The notes: a model not told the origin generated them from the letters alone. DNA of 64,000 bases from Cerrena zonata (GCA_038087015.1 JASBNA010000004.1:682001-746000), one strand, 5' to 3'; shown: positions 36,014 through 48,971, numbered from the stretch's first letter. Numbers and translations are program-made.

Positions 36014-37024
36014 ATGGCCCACTCACAGGGTTCCAATATTGACACCAATGAAGGGTCTAACGATCTGACTGGTCCCGCTGCAACTCAAGTAAGCATGAGA
36101 TTATTGTTTGTCAATTAATACGCCCGTCTTACTGATTTAATTATGGATTAAGCAATCAACACTGGAATTAGCTGGTGTCGAACACACATATACATCGCAC
36201 GAAAAGGATGGACCTCCGGATGTCGTCTTCATCTCGAGCGATGAGATACGTCTGTATGCACACAGAGCACAGCTTTGTGAGGTTTCGAACAACCACTTCG
36301 GCTCTTTGCTAATGCCGAGTATGGCGAATCCGACTCCAACGACTATTGCACTTTCAGAGGACGTGTACACCCTCAGTGTTATATTTCATGTTATATACAA
36401 TGCATCTTTCAAACCATACACTCCGACCTTAGAGGCTCTCTCCAATGCGATCAACGCACTCGACAAATACGGCCTACGACCATGTTCACACGTCTCTCCG
36501 GGTTCTCCTATTTTCGAGGAGGTCGTGAAATTCACATCTCGCGCCCCCCTCATAATCTATACCCTAGGCGCAGAGCATGATCTCTTCGAGATCGCTCAAA
36601 AGGCATCTGAACACCTCTTAACGTATCCTGTCAATACTCTCTCCGACGATATAGTTGCAAGAGTGGGTTCGGTCTACCTGCAGAGGCTATTTGATCTACA
36701 TGCCGCACGTATATATGTGCTGCAACGCCTCGTGACTCAACGTCCAGATGAGCACAAACCGAATACTCACCGTGGAGAGAATGGATGTGAAAGTATGCAG
36801 TTAGCTTGGTCCAATGCAACTGCGATCCTCATCCTTGACGTCAATCCTGGTTTGTTTTTTCATTGTCATATTTTTTTATCTTACTCAATCATTTTGCAGA
36901 AATACTCTCTGAAACCATCCAGAAGCATTTCGAACGCTTCATAGCTACCTTGCCCTGTGCAGAGTGCCGAAACTGCACCGAAAGTCATGTTCGTGAAATT
37001 TTGTGGAAGTGGTCCATAACACCG
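36014..37024 (+). CDS. BTB/POZ-like protein, third divergent member; 3' end uncertain
   Basis: The ATG at 36014 gives MAHSQGSNIDTNEGSNDL; exon 1 ends at 36088. Exon 2 (36153-36849) carries the BTB core: PPDVVFISSDEIRLYAHRAQ, FGSLLMP, SEDVYTLSVIFHVIYNASF and ALDKYGLRP, then AEHDLFEIAQKASEHLLTYP, equivalent to DDLFELAKAASPALL in copies 1 and 2. Exon 3 (36900-37024) gives EILSETIQKHFERFIAT with CAECRNCTESHVREIL and WKWSITP. The Cys pair resembles the SITC/GDC motif of the other two genes. A further short exon after 37,110 is likely but I cannot place its stop. The order of three BTB genes suggests local duplication followed by inversion. Confidence 0.75.
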
Positions 37025-38607
37025 GTTAGTACCACCATACGTCATCGTCTCCATCATCGTCTCCGTCATCATCTGCTGATGTCTATAATAAGCGGTCTAT
37101 ATGTAGAGATACACAAGACTTTTACAGCGTCCTTTCCCTAACGAATTGATCAAGAGATGGGAGATTAAAGATGCAACCCTACTTCTGATACCGGTATTCA
37201 TCAGCAAACTGTCGGCTGACTTTGTTTCGCTTTTGGGACTTTTTCCTTCTTTATGTAACTTAATCAAAAACAACCTCAATCTAAGTAAACTAAGTCATTA
37301 AAGCACCAAATCAATAAACGTACTGCTGTGATGTTACCAGGGGCAACAGTTGTTGAAACCGGCCTCGAGTGAGCGCAGATACCCGGGCCTTGCCAACAAG
37401 CACAGCCATCACCGGGGATATTAGGATCCACGGACGATGATCCACCTTGTAACTCCTCTTCCATTCGGTCCACCACTGGCAGTACACTTCCAAGTAAACA
37501 CTCACCACTCGTAATATGAAGACCCACAGAACTCGAGCCACCGATGCCAACAAGCATCTTGGTGATGTTCCGACTCGGAGTGAACCAAGCTTACCCCACT
37601 GGCATGCGGACGACTACCGATTGCGTACCTCCGCTTCAGTCCCACCTCCAACAGATTTCAATCTCCCTCCGACTTGAAGCAGACTTGATCCAAATCAAGT
37701 CAGGTATAGTGGGTACATGAACTCCCAGGACTCCGAGTTGGAAATGAGGACCCGGATGCTTGAATAACCTCTCAGGTACGCCAACCGCTATACCGTGACC
37801 ATTGTTTCCCATACTAGACTCGTACATTTATTCCATAGGTGATCGACTGTCCTTTTAAGTACTTCACACTCGTTAAGCCTATTTGCGCTCGTTATTTGTT
37901 TTCTCAATCCCATTGCTTCCCTATTTGTAGATCAGGAATTTATGGACCTACAACTTATATCTGACTTAATGTACTTAGGTAGGACCTATCTCCTTAATCA
38001 ACTTGTCTGTCTTTTTGGCCTTAGTTGGACTTTTTCTATGAGGGATCTACTTGAATTGGGTAAGACTCATAAGTTATCATAAGTTGGAAATAAGTATATT
38101 TAAGTTACAAAAAGCACAAAAAAAGAAACCCAATGGTTTGCTGATGCCTTGTGGACGGACAAGTACCAAGAACACGTACCGATTTGTCATTGTATAATAC
38201 AGACTACCCAATGATCTACCGAAACTTGTTATGGCGCGGACAATGGGTTATCTCACATCTTTTCTTATGCTCCAAATTCGGTCTCCCGTTCGTGTCAAGT
38301 AAGTACTATCAAAATACTATGAACACGCCGCGTTTAGTGTTTAGGACACGCACCTGCTCTGTTTCTGGAATCGTATTCGAGAGTTCTTCTATCTTTCATT
38401 TGAGCCTATAATAAGTAAGGTCACACTGGACGAGGTTCGTCTATTCTGACTACATTTGGGTCTTCGATAAACACATTCAGATCTCGGCCATGAACTCCAT
38501 AATATTCATTTCGATTGCTATGAAACTAAAAAACTTTCAAACCACACAGTTGGATACCGCGGATCGAGCGACGACAAAATAAGACGATTATGGCTTCGAG
38601 TCCGATA
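37025..38607. other. Gene-poor interval
   Basis: No gene, RNA or mobile element is recognised. An AT-rich stretch at about 38,080-38,130 and short open frames are all I see, apart from a probable last BTB exon at its left edge. Confidence 0.4.
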
Positions 38608-40338
38608 CTAGCGAGCATCGTCCATCGTACATGTCACAAACCCACATTCACGCCAGTGAAGGAGGCGCGAGAGACCGAGCGATTCTTCGTAACGGTGAGG
38701 TTGTGGCTGGAATGGTTTCCATTGGCGAGGCGGTTCAGGTTGCTGGTAGATTGACTTTGACGAAGACGATGAGTATAGACGGTAGAGTGCTACATGTTCG
38801 GTGAGAACAACTCCACGATTAATAGTGATAAAGGGCCTCACTCTATGAGTCGTGTACCACTCTGAAGAAGCGGGGTTGATGTCTACCCAATAGGAGAAGT
38901 GGTCGCCGCTGCTAACCATGCGAGAACCACTTCTGCACTTCAGCCGAGCACGATCAGCATTGTGCAAATGCGTGTCAATTACTCCGAGCATATCCCTTTC
39001 GGTAGTGTCACAGCTACTACCGTGCGGAAGAGTGATGTCCATCGAGGCAGAACAGCTTCCCTCCTACGTCAACCAGGTTAGAGACCGAACTAAGCCTCCG
39101 AGAAGCTGTTAGACCTACTACATAAGTCACTTTCACCTTGTAGCTCTTATTGATGAGGTACTCCGCAATTGTCTTCATATTGGCTACGACAACTTCAGAG
39201 TGACCAAAGCACAAAGTCGCCGTGTATACTTTCTAAGTCAATCCCGTTTGATGAGAACTGGTGAAATAATTACTGAGATGATGTTCGTACCTCCATCTCA
39301 ATGACCAAGGGCCTAGGCGTTGGTACCTCGACTACGGTTTCTGTTGCACTCCAGAGGTTTGTTACCATGCTTTTCGTCTTGTTAATTACAATGTTTGTGA
39401 TGGAGTGCAATTCAAGAACATCTCCTTCCCAGATAAGTCGTGCAGCATCGGGTTCTTTGTCAATGATTTGACCTTCTTGGTAGTCAATGCCGGCATATGC
39501 ACGGAGGATGGTGGGAAAGTTGGTCTTGACAGATGCACCGTGACTATGGTTTTCATGAATTATTTATGACGGAGAAGACAAAGTTGAGCGCAAGACTTAC
39601 TGAGCGTTCTGGAAAATTGAAGTAAGAGTGAAAGACTCGTTGGGCTGGTCGGCGTTTGAGATGAAGCCTATGAAGGAAAGTCAGACGATATGAGACGACT
39701 GTTGAATGAGACAGCTGTTAATTGCTACTTACCCAAGCCAAAGTGGACGGAACGACCTGTGTCGTTCGTAGCTCTGAGAATTCTAGTGTCGCCAACAGAC
39801 AAGGGGTCCTAGAAGCATAAGCATTATTAACATTGTCTAAAGTAAGATTCTGGGCATGATAATCACTGTAAACTCCTGTGTTGGAGGCTTGACGCTATGA
39901 TTAGCGAGAAGGGTAGTTTCTTGACCACCACTAATTGGGACGTAATTGTGGGGAGTGGTGAAGAACCGGTCGTTCACCTCGGTGGTACAGAAGGCAGGAC
40001 TGTATATGTCATAAACCGAGTCGACTGTACACTAAAAAAAGAATGACCAACCTGTTGGTGAATGCTACTGTAGCGGATGATTCACCGTGAGCAGAAAGTG
40101 ATGCGGTTCTAAGGGGTAGGCCGTCAGGAAAAGGGATGCCTGTGAACAATCGATCGCTCACTTCCAGGCGATGGATAAGGGCTTCACGAGGTCACCATAG
40201 TAGTCTGTTGGGCGTGCGAAGCACAATACAAGGTTGACATTCTCCCCGAGATGAGAACTACAGCAAGTGTTCAGTACAGTATATAGTTTCTTGGATAAGA
40301 CGAGCTCACCTGGTGAACGTAATTGTTTTGGTAGACAT
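38608..40338 (-). CDS. Uncharacterised multi-exon protein hidden by introns
   Basis: Almost no single open frame reveals this gene; I reconstructed it from splice sites. The ATG at 40338 gives MSTKTITFTS, an intron leads to ENVNLVLCFARPTDYYGDLV and KPLSIAWK, then TASLSAHGESSATVAFTN. Further exons give SPAFCTTEVNDRFFTT with VPISGGQETTLLAN, then DPLSVGDTRILRATNDTGRS with VHFGLGFISNADQPNESFTL, and YAGIDYQEGQIIDKEPDAA with RLIWEGDVLELHSITNIVIN. Then come KVYTATLCFGHSEVVVANMK and DMLGVIDTHLHNADRARLK, with VDINPASSEWYTTHR. Introns are 50-75 nt with good branch sites (CTGAC, CTAAC). The protein, about 400 residues, looks beta-rich, with no signal peptide. I know of no named family. The C-terminus beyond about 38,830 is less certain. 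Confidence 0.65.
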
Positions 40339-41475
40339 GGCGATAGATGATCTCTTCAGGGTACAGTCAGACAACAGAGGGAGCTGTTAAAAATCGAGCC
40401 TATGCCTTTATCTATTTTATACTGTTTCGCGGCACATACACCTGGCAAGCCTTTGAACAGTGCCCAATTGGGTTAGTATCATTTCTAGTGTCAACGTTCA
40501 AGTGTTGTGAACGGTCGTAGATTTGAGCCGACGAAAGTAGAGTACGGAAATAACTTTGACAAGTGTTGTCTTGATATGAATGTTCTCCTGAGATTGACCA
40601 AGACAACCGGGTTTTTTGATGGAGCGGGCTTGTGAGATATAATGCAGTTAGGTGTCCATCAATGTTTCCTAGTAGACAAGATGATTGCATCCGCTTTGAA
40701 CGACGTGTGGGATTTTATCACTGCTTCTATGAGGATTATAAAGAGATCGCAACTTGTGAGTTGGTGCGTACAAAAAGAAGTAGTTCGATTAGACATTCAC
40801 ACCTGGTGATATAAGTGGTCATCCATAAAGAAAGGAAAGGTTGTTTCTTCGAAGTCTGTTCCAGGCGTGCGTCGAAAGCTTCCAAATCCTTGATATGTTT
40901 AGCGCGGCGACGCCCCCAAACTGTCATTACTAGTGGTATGGTCCGCAGAAACTCCTAACAAGAGAAAATCGTATGCCGAGTAAGCATCGATGGGTGAGGA
41001 ATATGACACAGCTATCATGGTAGCATATGACATATCCTTCAGCTGGCGAGCATCGTAGCATTCATGGTGTTTTCCTGCCGAGAGTCCAAGACAAGCATGT
41101 GCCTTAACGGGCAAAGTTCTGTCAAAAGTCGTTCCTTAGTTACTCACCGACGACAGATGTTGATATAACGTAGGTGAATGAGAGACGGGTTAACGTGATT
41201 TCAATATAATTGCAAAACCAGTAAGTATCAAAGTACACCTGTGAAGCTACCTGTGACTGTTCACCGCATTCAGGACGATGCAAACTAATGTGTCTTCCAT
41301 GCCTCCTTCAACACGTATCGAAAAACAACATGTTCATGTCTTACGCTGCAAACAAATGGAGTTAGATGAGCTTGTCCATGATGAGTTTCAAGTTCAAGTT
41401 GCCAGTGAGCCCGCGCCTGTGAAAACGAGATGGTCGAAGGTAGACGCGCTCGTTCTGAGTTAGCCATCGACCACC
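40339..41475. other. Intergenic interval, hidden gene / prefoldin subunit 4
   Basis: The two flanking genes are divergent, so both promoters lie here. A 61-codon open frame at 41278-41463 ends 12 bp before the prefoldin ATG; it has no motif and could be an upstream open frame or chance. Confidence 0.4.
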
Positions 41476-42086
41476 ATGCGTATGGTATAAACTAATCCAT
41501 CCATTGATACATACTCGGAGACGCTAACCATCTTTCAAAGCTTTCCCAAGACGAAGAAAAGGATGACAGTGCCGAGGTGACCTGGGGTCGGTAACCATTG
41601 TCCTTCGATCTTCAATCACGTCTGACCGCCGAGCAGAGGACCAGGCCCGGATTAATTCCTTCTCAAAACTGAATGGTCGAGTAAAGGCGTTCGAAGAGAA
41701 GATTGAAATCCTAAAGGTATGCGCTGGTCTATTGTATCGGGAAGCAGACGTCTTATAGTGATGGTGTTTAGCAAGAGAAGGAAGCTTTAGATGACTTGTC
41801 AATGGAACTAGAACTGGCTGACGAGGATCAACCCATAATGTACGTCTGACCTGACACTATATTTATTATTGAATTACTCACGTTTAGTACCAGGTATCGA
41901 GTTGGTGAATCGTTCATCCATCTCCCACATTCTCGTGCGATGAAACGCCTCGAAAAGGACAAGACAGACCTCGATGAAGAGCTATCTCAAGTTTCGTTAA
42001 AAGTAGAGGAATGTGAAACGGAGATGAAGCAGCTGAAGGTCGTCCTGTACGCAAAGTTCGGTAAAGCGATCAATTTAGACGAGTAG
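41476..42086 (+). CDS. Prefoldin subunit 4
   Basis: Prefoldin is the hexameric co-chaperone that hands nascent actin and tubulin to the CCT chaperonin; subunit 4 is a beta-type member. The five exons are 41476-41484 (only Met-Arg-Met), 41541-41586, 41637-41716, 41772-41839 and 41894-42086. The join after VTW gives the signature VTWEDQARINSFSKLNGR, followed by LDDLSMELELADEDQP and YRVGESFIHLPHSRAMKRLE. The C-terminal coiled coil runs LDEELSQVSLKVEECETEMK and the end is KFGKAINLDE. The total of about 131 residues suits the family. The 9-nt first coding exon is unusual but keeps frame. It converges on the muskelin gene, with 284 bp between stops. Confidence 0.9.
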
Positions 42087-42370
42087 GGCGTTCTTTCGGA
42101 TGGTCTTCGTTCATTTGAACCTTTTCCGAACGAGGTGAGCTCGACAAACCGGCTTCAAGAGAGAACGTGCTTGGGATTCAATGTCAATCATGGAACGCCA
42201 ATGACGAATGTGTGAAATATCGCCAGACCAATACAATATACGGGGTTGATGGTGAATCGTTCTCTAAGCATCTACGTTTTATGTCGCGAAATCTTAATAT
42301 ACAAGAGTCCGCGTTGAAACTACTTACTTATATGTACAGGGAGTGGTCTAGGATGAATACGACAAGTCGT

Positions 42371-45300
42371 TTATGATTGTTCCATGATCTGATCTACATT
42401 AATGAGGTCCAGCAAATCATTTTCTGGCTGTCTCGCATCTTCGTTCATCAGCTTCAACAGTTCCTCGAAGACATGCATTCTCTGCTTGTACCGCGCGCCA
42501 GAAGGAACAGCTGCATCCCCTCGTATGTTGACCTCACTGTTATCCTCCTCGTAAAGTCGTAACCCTGACGTCGTTGCAACATGGGATTGATCATGTGTAT
42601 CTTGACCAGAAGACTCGGGCTCAACAACCACCATATCTTCTTCATCCTCCATACGGGTAGGGGAATGAGGTCTTGATCTCTTCTTTCCTATCGACGAACT
42701 CGATGATGACGCAGTAGAGGGGGGAGTGAGCAAATGTGCCAAGAGGGACCTGAACAAGATAGTTTCTTCACGATCGGAGTGATTCACCACGGCAGAGACG
42801 TCTGTTTTGAGATAATCGAGTGCTTTCACTAAAATATCATCTTCGCACATCTCTTTAAACCTAAGATTGCCAATCATTGAGCATACACTTGTAATAAATT
42901 AGGAATCCCATACCTCTGTTGTCGAATAAGGAACTTTCCTCGCCGAATAATTTCTGTAGGTTCAGGACTAGAGCAAACAAAGATTAAAATAATTCCAAAA
43001 ATCCCACATGGGGCGAGTACCAACCGTTTGAGCTTCAACTTCCAGAAGTCGTCTAGTCTGTTTTCTTCCCCGTCGTTTTCAGTGATTTGATGAATGTCTG
43101 GACGATCTGTTCCAACACCAATATCCCTTGTCGATGCACGGGCATGGCGGACACCATCAACCTCCGATGTGTCACTGGTAGGGTTTACAAGCGCCTCTTC
43201 CTTGAGACCTGCATTACCACCATGCATATAAATCGACTTCGTCCGACTATCGAAGACAATTTGATGTGCAAATCGCGGGTGGGGTATGGGCTCGGCCGCA
43301 CATGATTGGGAAATAATTTTCGTCCACTTTCCTGGTAGATCCGGACGCTTGTATCGGTACACCCAATAAGGCGAATCCTTTTCTAGTACGCTTAGGGATC
43401 CTGGGGGACCTCTCGTTAAACCACATAATCTATTTCACAGTCAGTACATCAATAGATATAGCCTTTGAGCAAGATACTTACACATAAATCTCCTGGAGTT
43501 CTGGGTCAATGACAGCGCGCTGAGTAAAAGATGCATTTGGTCCGCCAGCAGTAGAGAAATTGGCGAACAATTCTGTTATTGTGCCCGAGGGTATGTGGTA
43601 AGCATACATATCTGCGAGATATCCGTCATCCCGCTGTCCTGCGAAAATAAAGAGCGTCTGCGTGGCCGGTTCGAGCAGCATGGAATGACCAAAACGCGAA
43701 GGTATACACGGATGCATATTTTGAGAGTCGGGACACCTGTATACCGATGTTAAGAAAGAAAGTTTGCGTTCGTTGGGTTGCTAACTCACGGGAGCGTCCG
43801 CCATTGAGACGTGGTGATATTGTAGGAGTAGAGACCCGAATACTTTGAATCATCCCATTTTCCATCAACAACTCTACCACCATAGACATAGATAGTCTGA
43901 GATTTGGGGTCGAGCACCATTTGGTGGTCAAAGGTCAGAGGGGGACCGCCTTCACCCTACAATCCATTCATTACATTTTCTTCAAGAACGTAGTGGTCGT
44001 GAAACTCACGGATGTGTCCCGAGAAAGCAACTCCCACGTCCCTGCTTTGTCCCCCCTCGTTTTATATCGGAAAAACTCAGAGGGAAATGCAGCCCCTGAC
44101 GTAAAAGCAGAAGAGCTGGAAGCACCTGTAGGCAAGGCTGACTGAGGTTCCGTCGAGTATTCCCTAGAAAAATCTAACTCCCCGACGTCTGAAGGTGGAG
44201 AGGACACTGCAGTGACAGCACCTGTCGGTTGAGATACCGGTGGGTCGACGCTGCTGCGTTCATCGAGTCGACCAAGTAGATATATATCACCAGTGTTGTC
44301 GTCGAAAACCATCTTATGGCATGCGCGAGGTCCGGGATGAACCTGTTCCGTTGAACTTTGGTTGGTGGAGATTGAAGTCCAACGCCCTTCGGAGATATTC
44401 CATACCCAAAAGTCATCTAAGCCTTTTCGACCATCCCAGCCACCGAACATATAAATGAGTCCATCGGCACGGTCTAGACACATGGCGTGACCACCGCGTG
44501 CACACGGTCTTAGAGGTTTCGGAGAATCTTGGTCATCCAGTTCCATTTCGTTCCCGCCGCTTGTAACCTCTTCGTCGATCCGAGTCCATTCGGCCTCGGG
44601 TTGAAATCGAAGTACAGCATCTGAGAGTAATCCATTGGATGCGCAAGACGAGAGAAGTAGCTCCGATTGTTCGAAGTCCCCTCGAATAACCAGTGATTTG
44701 TGTAATTCGGAGATCAAAGGGCTCTCGAAGGGGTTCGATGAGTGGGGGGCCCGAGAAGACACTCCGGGAAAAGCATGAGAGAGTAAATCTTGACATGAAG
44801 TAAGTAATCGACGTTGTCGAAGGTGTTTGAGAATATATCGAAGGATTATGGTTTCTTGATACTGGGAATAATCAGCTAAGCACCTTAACAGAACCACGTA
44901 GCTTACTTGTTCGTGCTGTACCCGAACGTTCTCCACAAATTCCGGATCAGAGATTCCATGAAGAGCGATATACCAGATTGAGGTGTGGAAACTCTGGCCG
45001 TGTGCACTACATCATCACTATGAAATGAGTATACGGGGTATATGGATCAATCGACCTACGAAAGGGGCACAATTTTGACAAATTGGATGGGAAATGGCAC
45101 GCCGGCCGTATTAGTATGGGGTAGAACAAACGTCTCTGGGATGGGATCGTTCCTAAGTCCCGCATGAAGAATTTGCGTCATATTGGACTCAGATGCTCCA
45201 ACGTATAGTTTGAACTCTTTCATGTTGCAAGGATGTGCTATCTCTGATGTTAACTGAAGAGTTTCTACCTAGAGGTTAGGCCGGACAGACCTCGATGAAA

Positions 45301-45610
45301 CTGGCCAAGGATAGTGAACATCTCGTTCACCTTATGTTACGAGAGCTTACCTTGCCGAATGTAATGTTCTCTGGAACGCCATGTGAGTAGATTTGGCACG
45401 TGGACAGCACATACACTAACTAAGTACGCAAAGCTCATTCGTCTTCAACATCATCCACTGTTTAGCATTTCCCGCTTGATATGCGCCACTCCAACGACTT
45501 GATTGTTCCTCAGGGTTATCCACGAGAATGTTCTCAGCTACATATCTGCCGCTATGTTCGGAGCTTCCAGCAATACTATAAGTGATGCGTTGAACAGTGG
45601 GGAAGTTCAT
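42371..45610 (-). CDS. Muskelin homologue (discoidin-like N-terminus, LisH/CTLH, kelch repeats)
   Basis: Muskelin is a substrate-side subunit of the CTLH/GID ubiquitin ligase in animals; Ral2 is the fission-yeast relative. The start at 45610 gives MNFPTVQRITYSIAGS, then the diagnostic AENILVDNPEEQSSRWSG. Exons follow with NITFGK, AHPCNMKEFKLYVGASESNM, FPIQFVKIVPLS and SFHTSIWYIALHGISDPEFV. The LisH/CTLH-like region is VSYVVLLRCLADYSQYQET with ILRYILKHLRQRRLLTSCQ. Kelch blades follow: GGHAMCLDRADGLIYMFGGW, MVLDPKSQTIYVYGGR, FGHSMLLEPATQTLFIFAGQ and FAHQIVFDSRTKSIYMHGG. The C-terminal CEDDILVKALDYLKTDVSAV ends at 42371. Start choice is slightly uncertain, since the frame is open further upstream. 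The architecture is complete and no frame break is seen. Confidence 0.9.
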
Positions 45611-46874
45611 CCTGGAAAACTTATGAAGTTGAACGCGTAGGTGAAGGTGATAGACCGGGTGCACGTACGCGCGCGCGGCGCCCAGACTCACGATCAACCT
45701 CACGAAGCTCTTGCCATATTCGTCGATTACATTCCATAAATGGATATCTCCCCTGGTTCTGATTCAATAACAAACACAATACATATGATTAGAATTCTGG
45801 AACAGCTTTCTAACGCAAAGGCAGTGTCACATTCAACATCGGGAGAGTCGCATGGTAGTACTAAGGGATTCATATCTAGTTCAAAATAGAGTCTATTTGT
45901 ACGCCGATTAATTAGCCAGTACTAAGGAAAGATTACGTGAGTATATGAGCTACTGTAACTTCGGCCCGAGTTGGAATGTTTGTCCAGAAAAAAAGAGATA
46001 TCGCGAAACAACTCTTACGTGACTCCGAGTGAATGGTTCCATCAGAGGTCGGAAGTCTTTGGTGTGTCTTCGAAAGCTGAGCAATGAGTGATGAATTGAC
46101 AGCCACAACTTGAAATTTTCTCGAAAATTTAAAATGCCCTTAAGATGTTTGTGTACCTATATCTGCGCTATAAATATCGTCAACAAGTTGTCAAACACAC
46201 CAGCGCTTAGCGCTTATCGCCATTCATCGATGCTGCATAACCGCTGAACTTGCTACTTGAACACTACATATTTAGTACTCTGGTTACGAACCTGATCGTG
46301 AATGTCTGAGTGCTTACTCAAGAACTCATTCCAACATTTAGTGTGCAGCGGTATGTAATGAATCGTTTGTTGAGGTTGCTATGTACTGATTGACGACTGT
46401 AAGGCTACTAGTCTGATTGTAGTATGACGCAAGTTTGGGTTCAGTAGAAGTTGGCAGCCTCGCTTCTGTAAAACTTATATTCCCGCGGCTGTGAATGGTT
46501 AGTAATTCCTCAACTTCCACGTTTACACACCTTCTCACACAGCGCAACTGACTATCCACTCCGTGTTCATTTTCTTGTACAGATCAGGGAAGGTCTGCGA
46601 ATCACTGGCACCGCAGAACAGATCTGACAGTTGGTGAAATAATGGATCCACTGAACGGCGGTCATCGTAGGGCAAGGTCCGATGCTGTCGGTTGTGGAGA
46701 ACGCTAATGCGCTCTATGTGTACTTCCGGACCCCGTTCCAAAACTGTGAGGGAGAACCCAGTCATCGCGCTTTACTCCAGTGCCACAGTTAAGCAATCTT
46801 CCCCATCAGCCTGGTATGTATATATATCATAGGTCTGTAGGGTAGCATTACAGCAGCTTTCACTTGGACTAAAC
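45611..46874. other. Intergenic interval, muskelin / P450 B
   Basis: This is a divergent interval with both promoters. The only specific element seen is a TATA-like run before P450 B (separate entry). No gene is recognised. Confidence 0.4.
46819..46827 (+). promoter_or_regulatory. TATA-like run upstream of P450 B
   Basis: TATATATAT lies 48 bp upstream of the P450 B start codon, a plausible core-promoter distance for a regulated fungal gene. Position is the only evidence. Confidence 0.35.
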
Positions 46875-48971
46875 ATGTACACAGAAACAATAACGTTCGC
46901 TTGCTCCCTCTATTTCCTATGGTCCCTTTTCCGTTGGGTCAAATGTGTCTGGTTTTCCACTGTACAGCTACCCCCTGGTCCTAAAGGATATCCTATTCTG
47001 GGAAATGCACTCGATATCCCTGCTACGGCACCCTGGAAAACATTTCAGAAGTGGTCTCAGATCTACGGTATGATTCTTCGAGTGTCACATTATCGATGAT
47101 TATGTGAACAAGTTTCAGGTGACATCATGTATCTTAGGACACCTGTGCAAGATCTTATTATACTCAACTCTGCCGAAGTCGCCTTTGACCTACTTGAAAA
47201 GCGCTCTGAAATTTACTCAGATAGACCTACTTTTGTCATGCACGAATTGTAAGTTACTTGATACCATGCGTCATGAATCCAAATCCCAACTCAGTTCTTC
47301 GATTAGGCTCTGTTTGGATAGGATATTTGCTCTGATGAGATACACCCCAGAGTGGCGTTATCAAAGACGAGAATTTCACCAGTTCTTTCAACAACGCGAG
47401 ATTGCCAAATATCAACCGATTCAACAATCTCAGTGCCGAGAATTTATTCGACGTGTGCTGGATAATCCTTCTAATCTTGGGAAACATATCCGCCTGTATG
47501 TCCATCTGTTTACTCTGATCTATGGACTTTGTCGAACCATTCATGATAAATTGTAGTCTCAACACGGCTACGATCTTGAAAATCGTGCACGACATGGATG
47601 TGAAGGATATGGAAGATGAATATGTTCAATCAGCCACCGAGGCCGTGTCGTCCATCACCATGACATCGTTACCAGGAAACTTTTGGATAGAATTCTTCCC
47701 CTTCCTTCGTAACATTCCCGGCTGGGTCCCGGGAGCGTATTTTCAACGGTTTGCCAAGGACCGTCGACCAACATTCTTGAAAGTCCTCAATCGACCATTT
47801 GATGAAATGAAAGAAAAGATGGTAATTGTATTTAAATAATCATATTGGGATATCCTGACAACCATCATTTATAGTCCAAGGGATACACAGGAGAGTCATT
47901 GACGGCACAACTTCTTGAGAAATTGGAAACGAGTTCAGAGGATGACGTCGAGAAAAGTACCAAAGAAGAACTTATGCGAAATATTGCTGCCACGGCCTAC
48001 ATTGGTACGGTTTAGTCGCCCTTAGTGTGTTCCTCCATTGAAATCTCACTGTGTATATCTAGGAGCGGCAGATACCGTGAGTCATAGTTTAACTCTTCAA
48101 GTTTCACTAACCAAAGTCGGTCTTAGACAACGGATGCGGTGCAAAACTTCTTCATCGCGATGTCGTTGCACCCAGAGGTCCAACAGAAAGCACATGCTGA
48201 ACTCGATCATGTCGTCGGGCGAGAGAGGTTGCCCGACTTCGAGGACCATGAAAGCCTTATCTACATTCAAGCTATCGTCCTCGAAACTATGCGATGGATG
48301 CCTGTCACACCTCTTATATTTCCTCATCGCGTTACCGCTGATGATGTGTACAATGGCATGCGCATTCCGAAGGGTTCCATCGTATATGCCGTGCGTTGCT
48401 CTCACTCTAACTCGTATATGCTAACTTCTCTAATAATGTGTTCGCAGAATGCCTGGTGAGCTTTTGTAGCCAAATATGATTTTCAAACCGCAAGGTCGAC
48501 TTATTATACCTATGCTAGGTCCATGTTACATAACCCAGAAGAGTATCCGGAGCCAGAACGCTTCAATCCAGATCGCTTCATCAGGAACGGTCGTTTGAAT
48601 CCGGACGTGCGTGACCCGTACACTGTAGCATTTGGGTTCGGTCGACGGTCCGTGCTATGCTTATACTGCCCACACTATTTCATCTGATCACTTATGATAG
48701 AATTTGTCCGGGTCGCTGGCTCGCGGACAGCTCCCTGTTTCTGGTCATTGCCAATGCGTTGCATGTATTCGATGTCGGTGCTCTTAAATCCGATGGGGAG
48801 ACTTATGATCCCTTCGGGAAGACTGAAACTAGTGGAATGAAAATGTATGTGTATTATTACAATAACTTTTATTACGACTAACTCTATTAAATCATCTTTA
48901 GGCATTATGAAAACATTCCCTGCACTGTTACACCTCGCTTTGCGGCTATGGAATGTCTGGTACCGGTCTAG
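46875..48971 (+). CDS. Cytochrome P450 B, paralogue of P450 A
   Basis: This microsomal P450 has the same architecture as the gene at 17716. It opens with MYTETITFACSLYFLWSLFR and the hinge LPPGPKGYPILGNALDIP. Joined exons give LDRIFALMRYTPEWRYQRRE, an I-helix with AADTTTDAV, the ExxR motif ETMRWMPVTPLIFPHR, EPERFNPDRF, and the haem loop FGFGRRICPGRW. The last exon (from 48901) ends CLVPV at 48971. Introns fall at positions corresponding to those of P450 A, including the phase-2 junctions in the N-terminal half and before the last exon. The two are therefore dispersed duplicates 27 kb apart. Substrate unknown. Confidence 0.9.

Noticed and set aside
41278..41463. 61-codon open frame just upstream of prefoldin subunit 4
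   Set aside because: No motif and no splice join into the conserved prefoldin frame; kept only as a possible upstream open frame.
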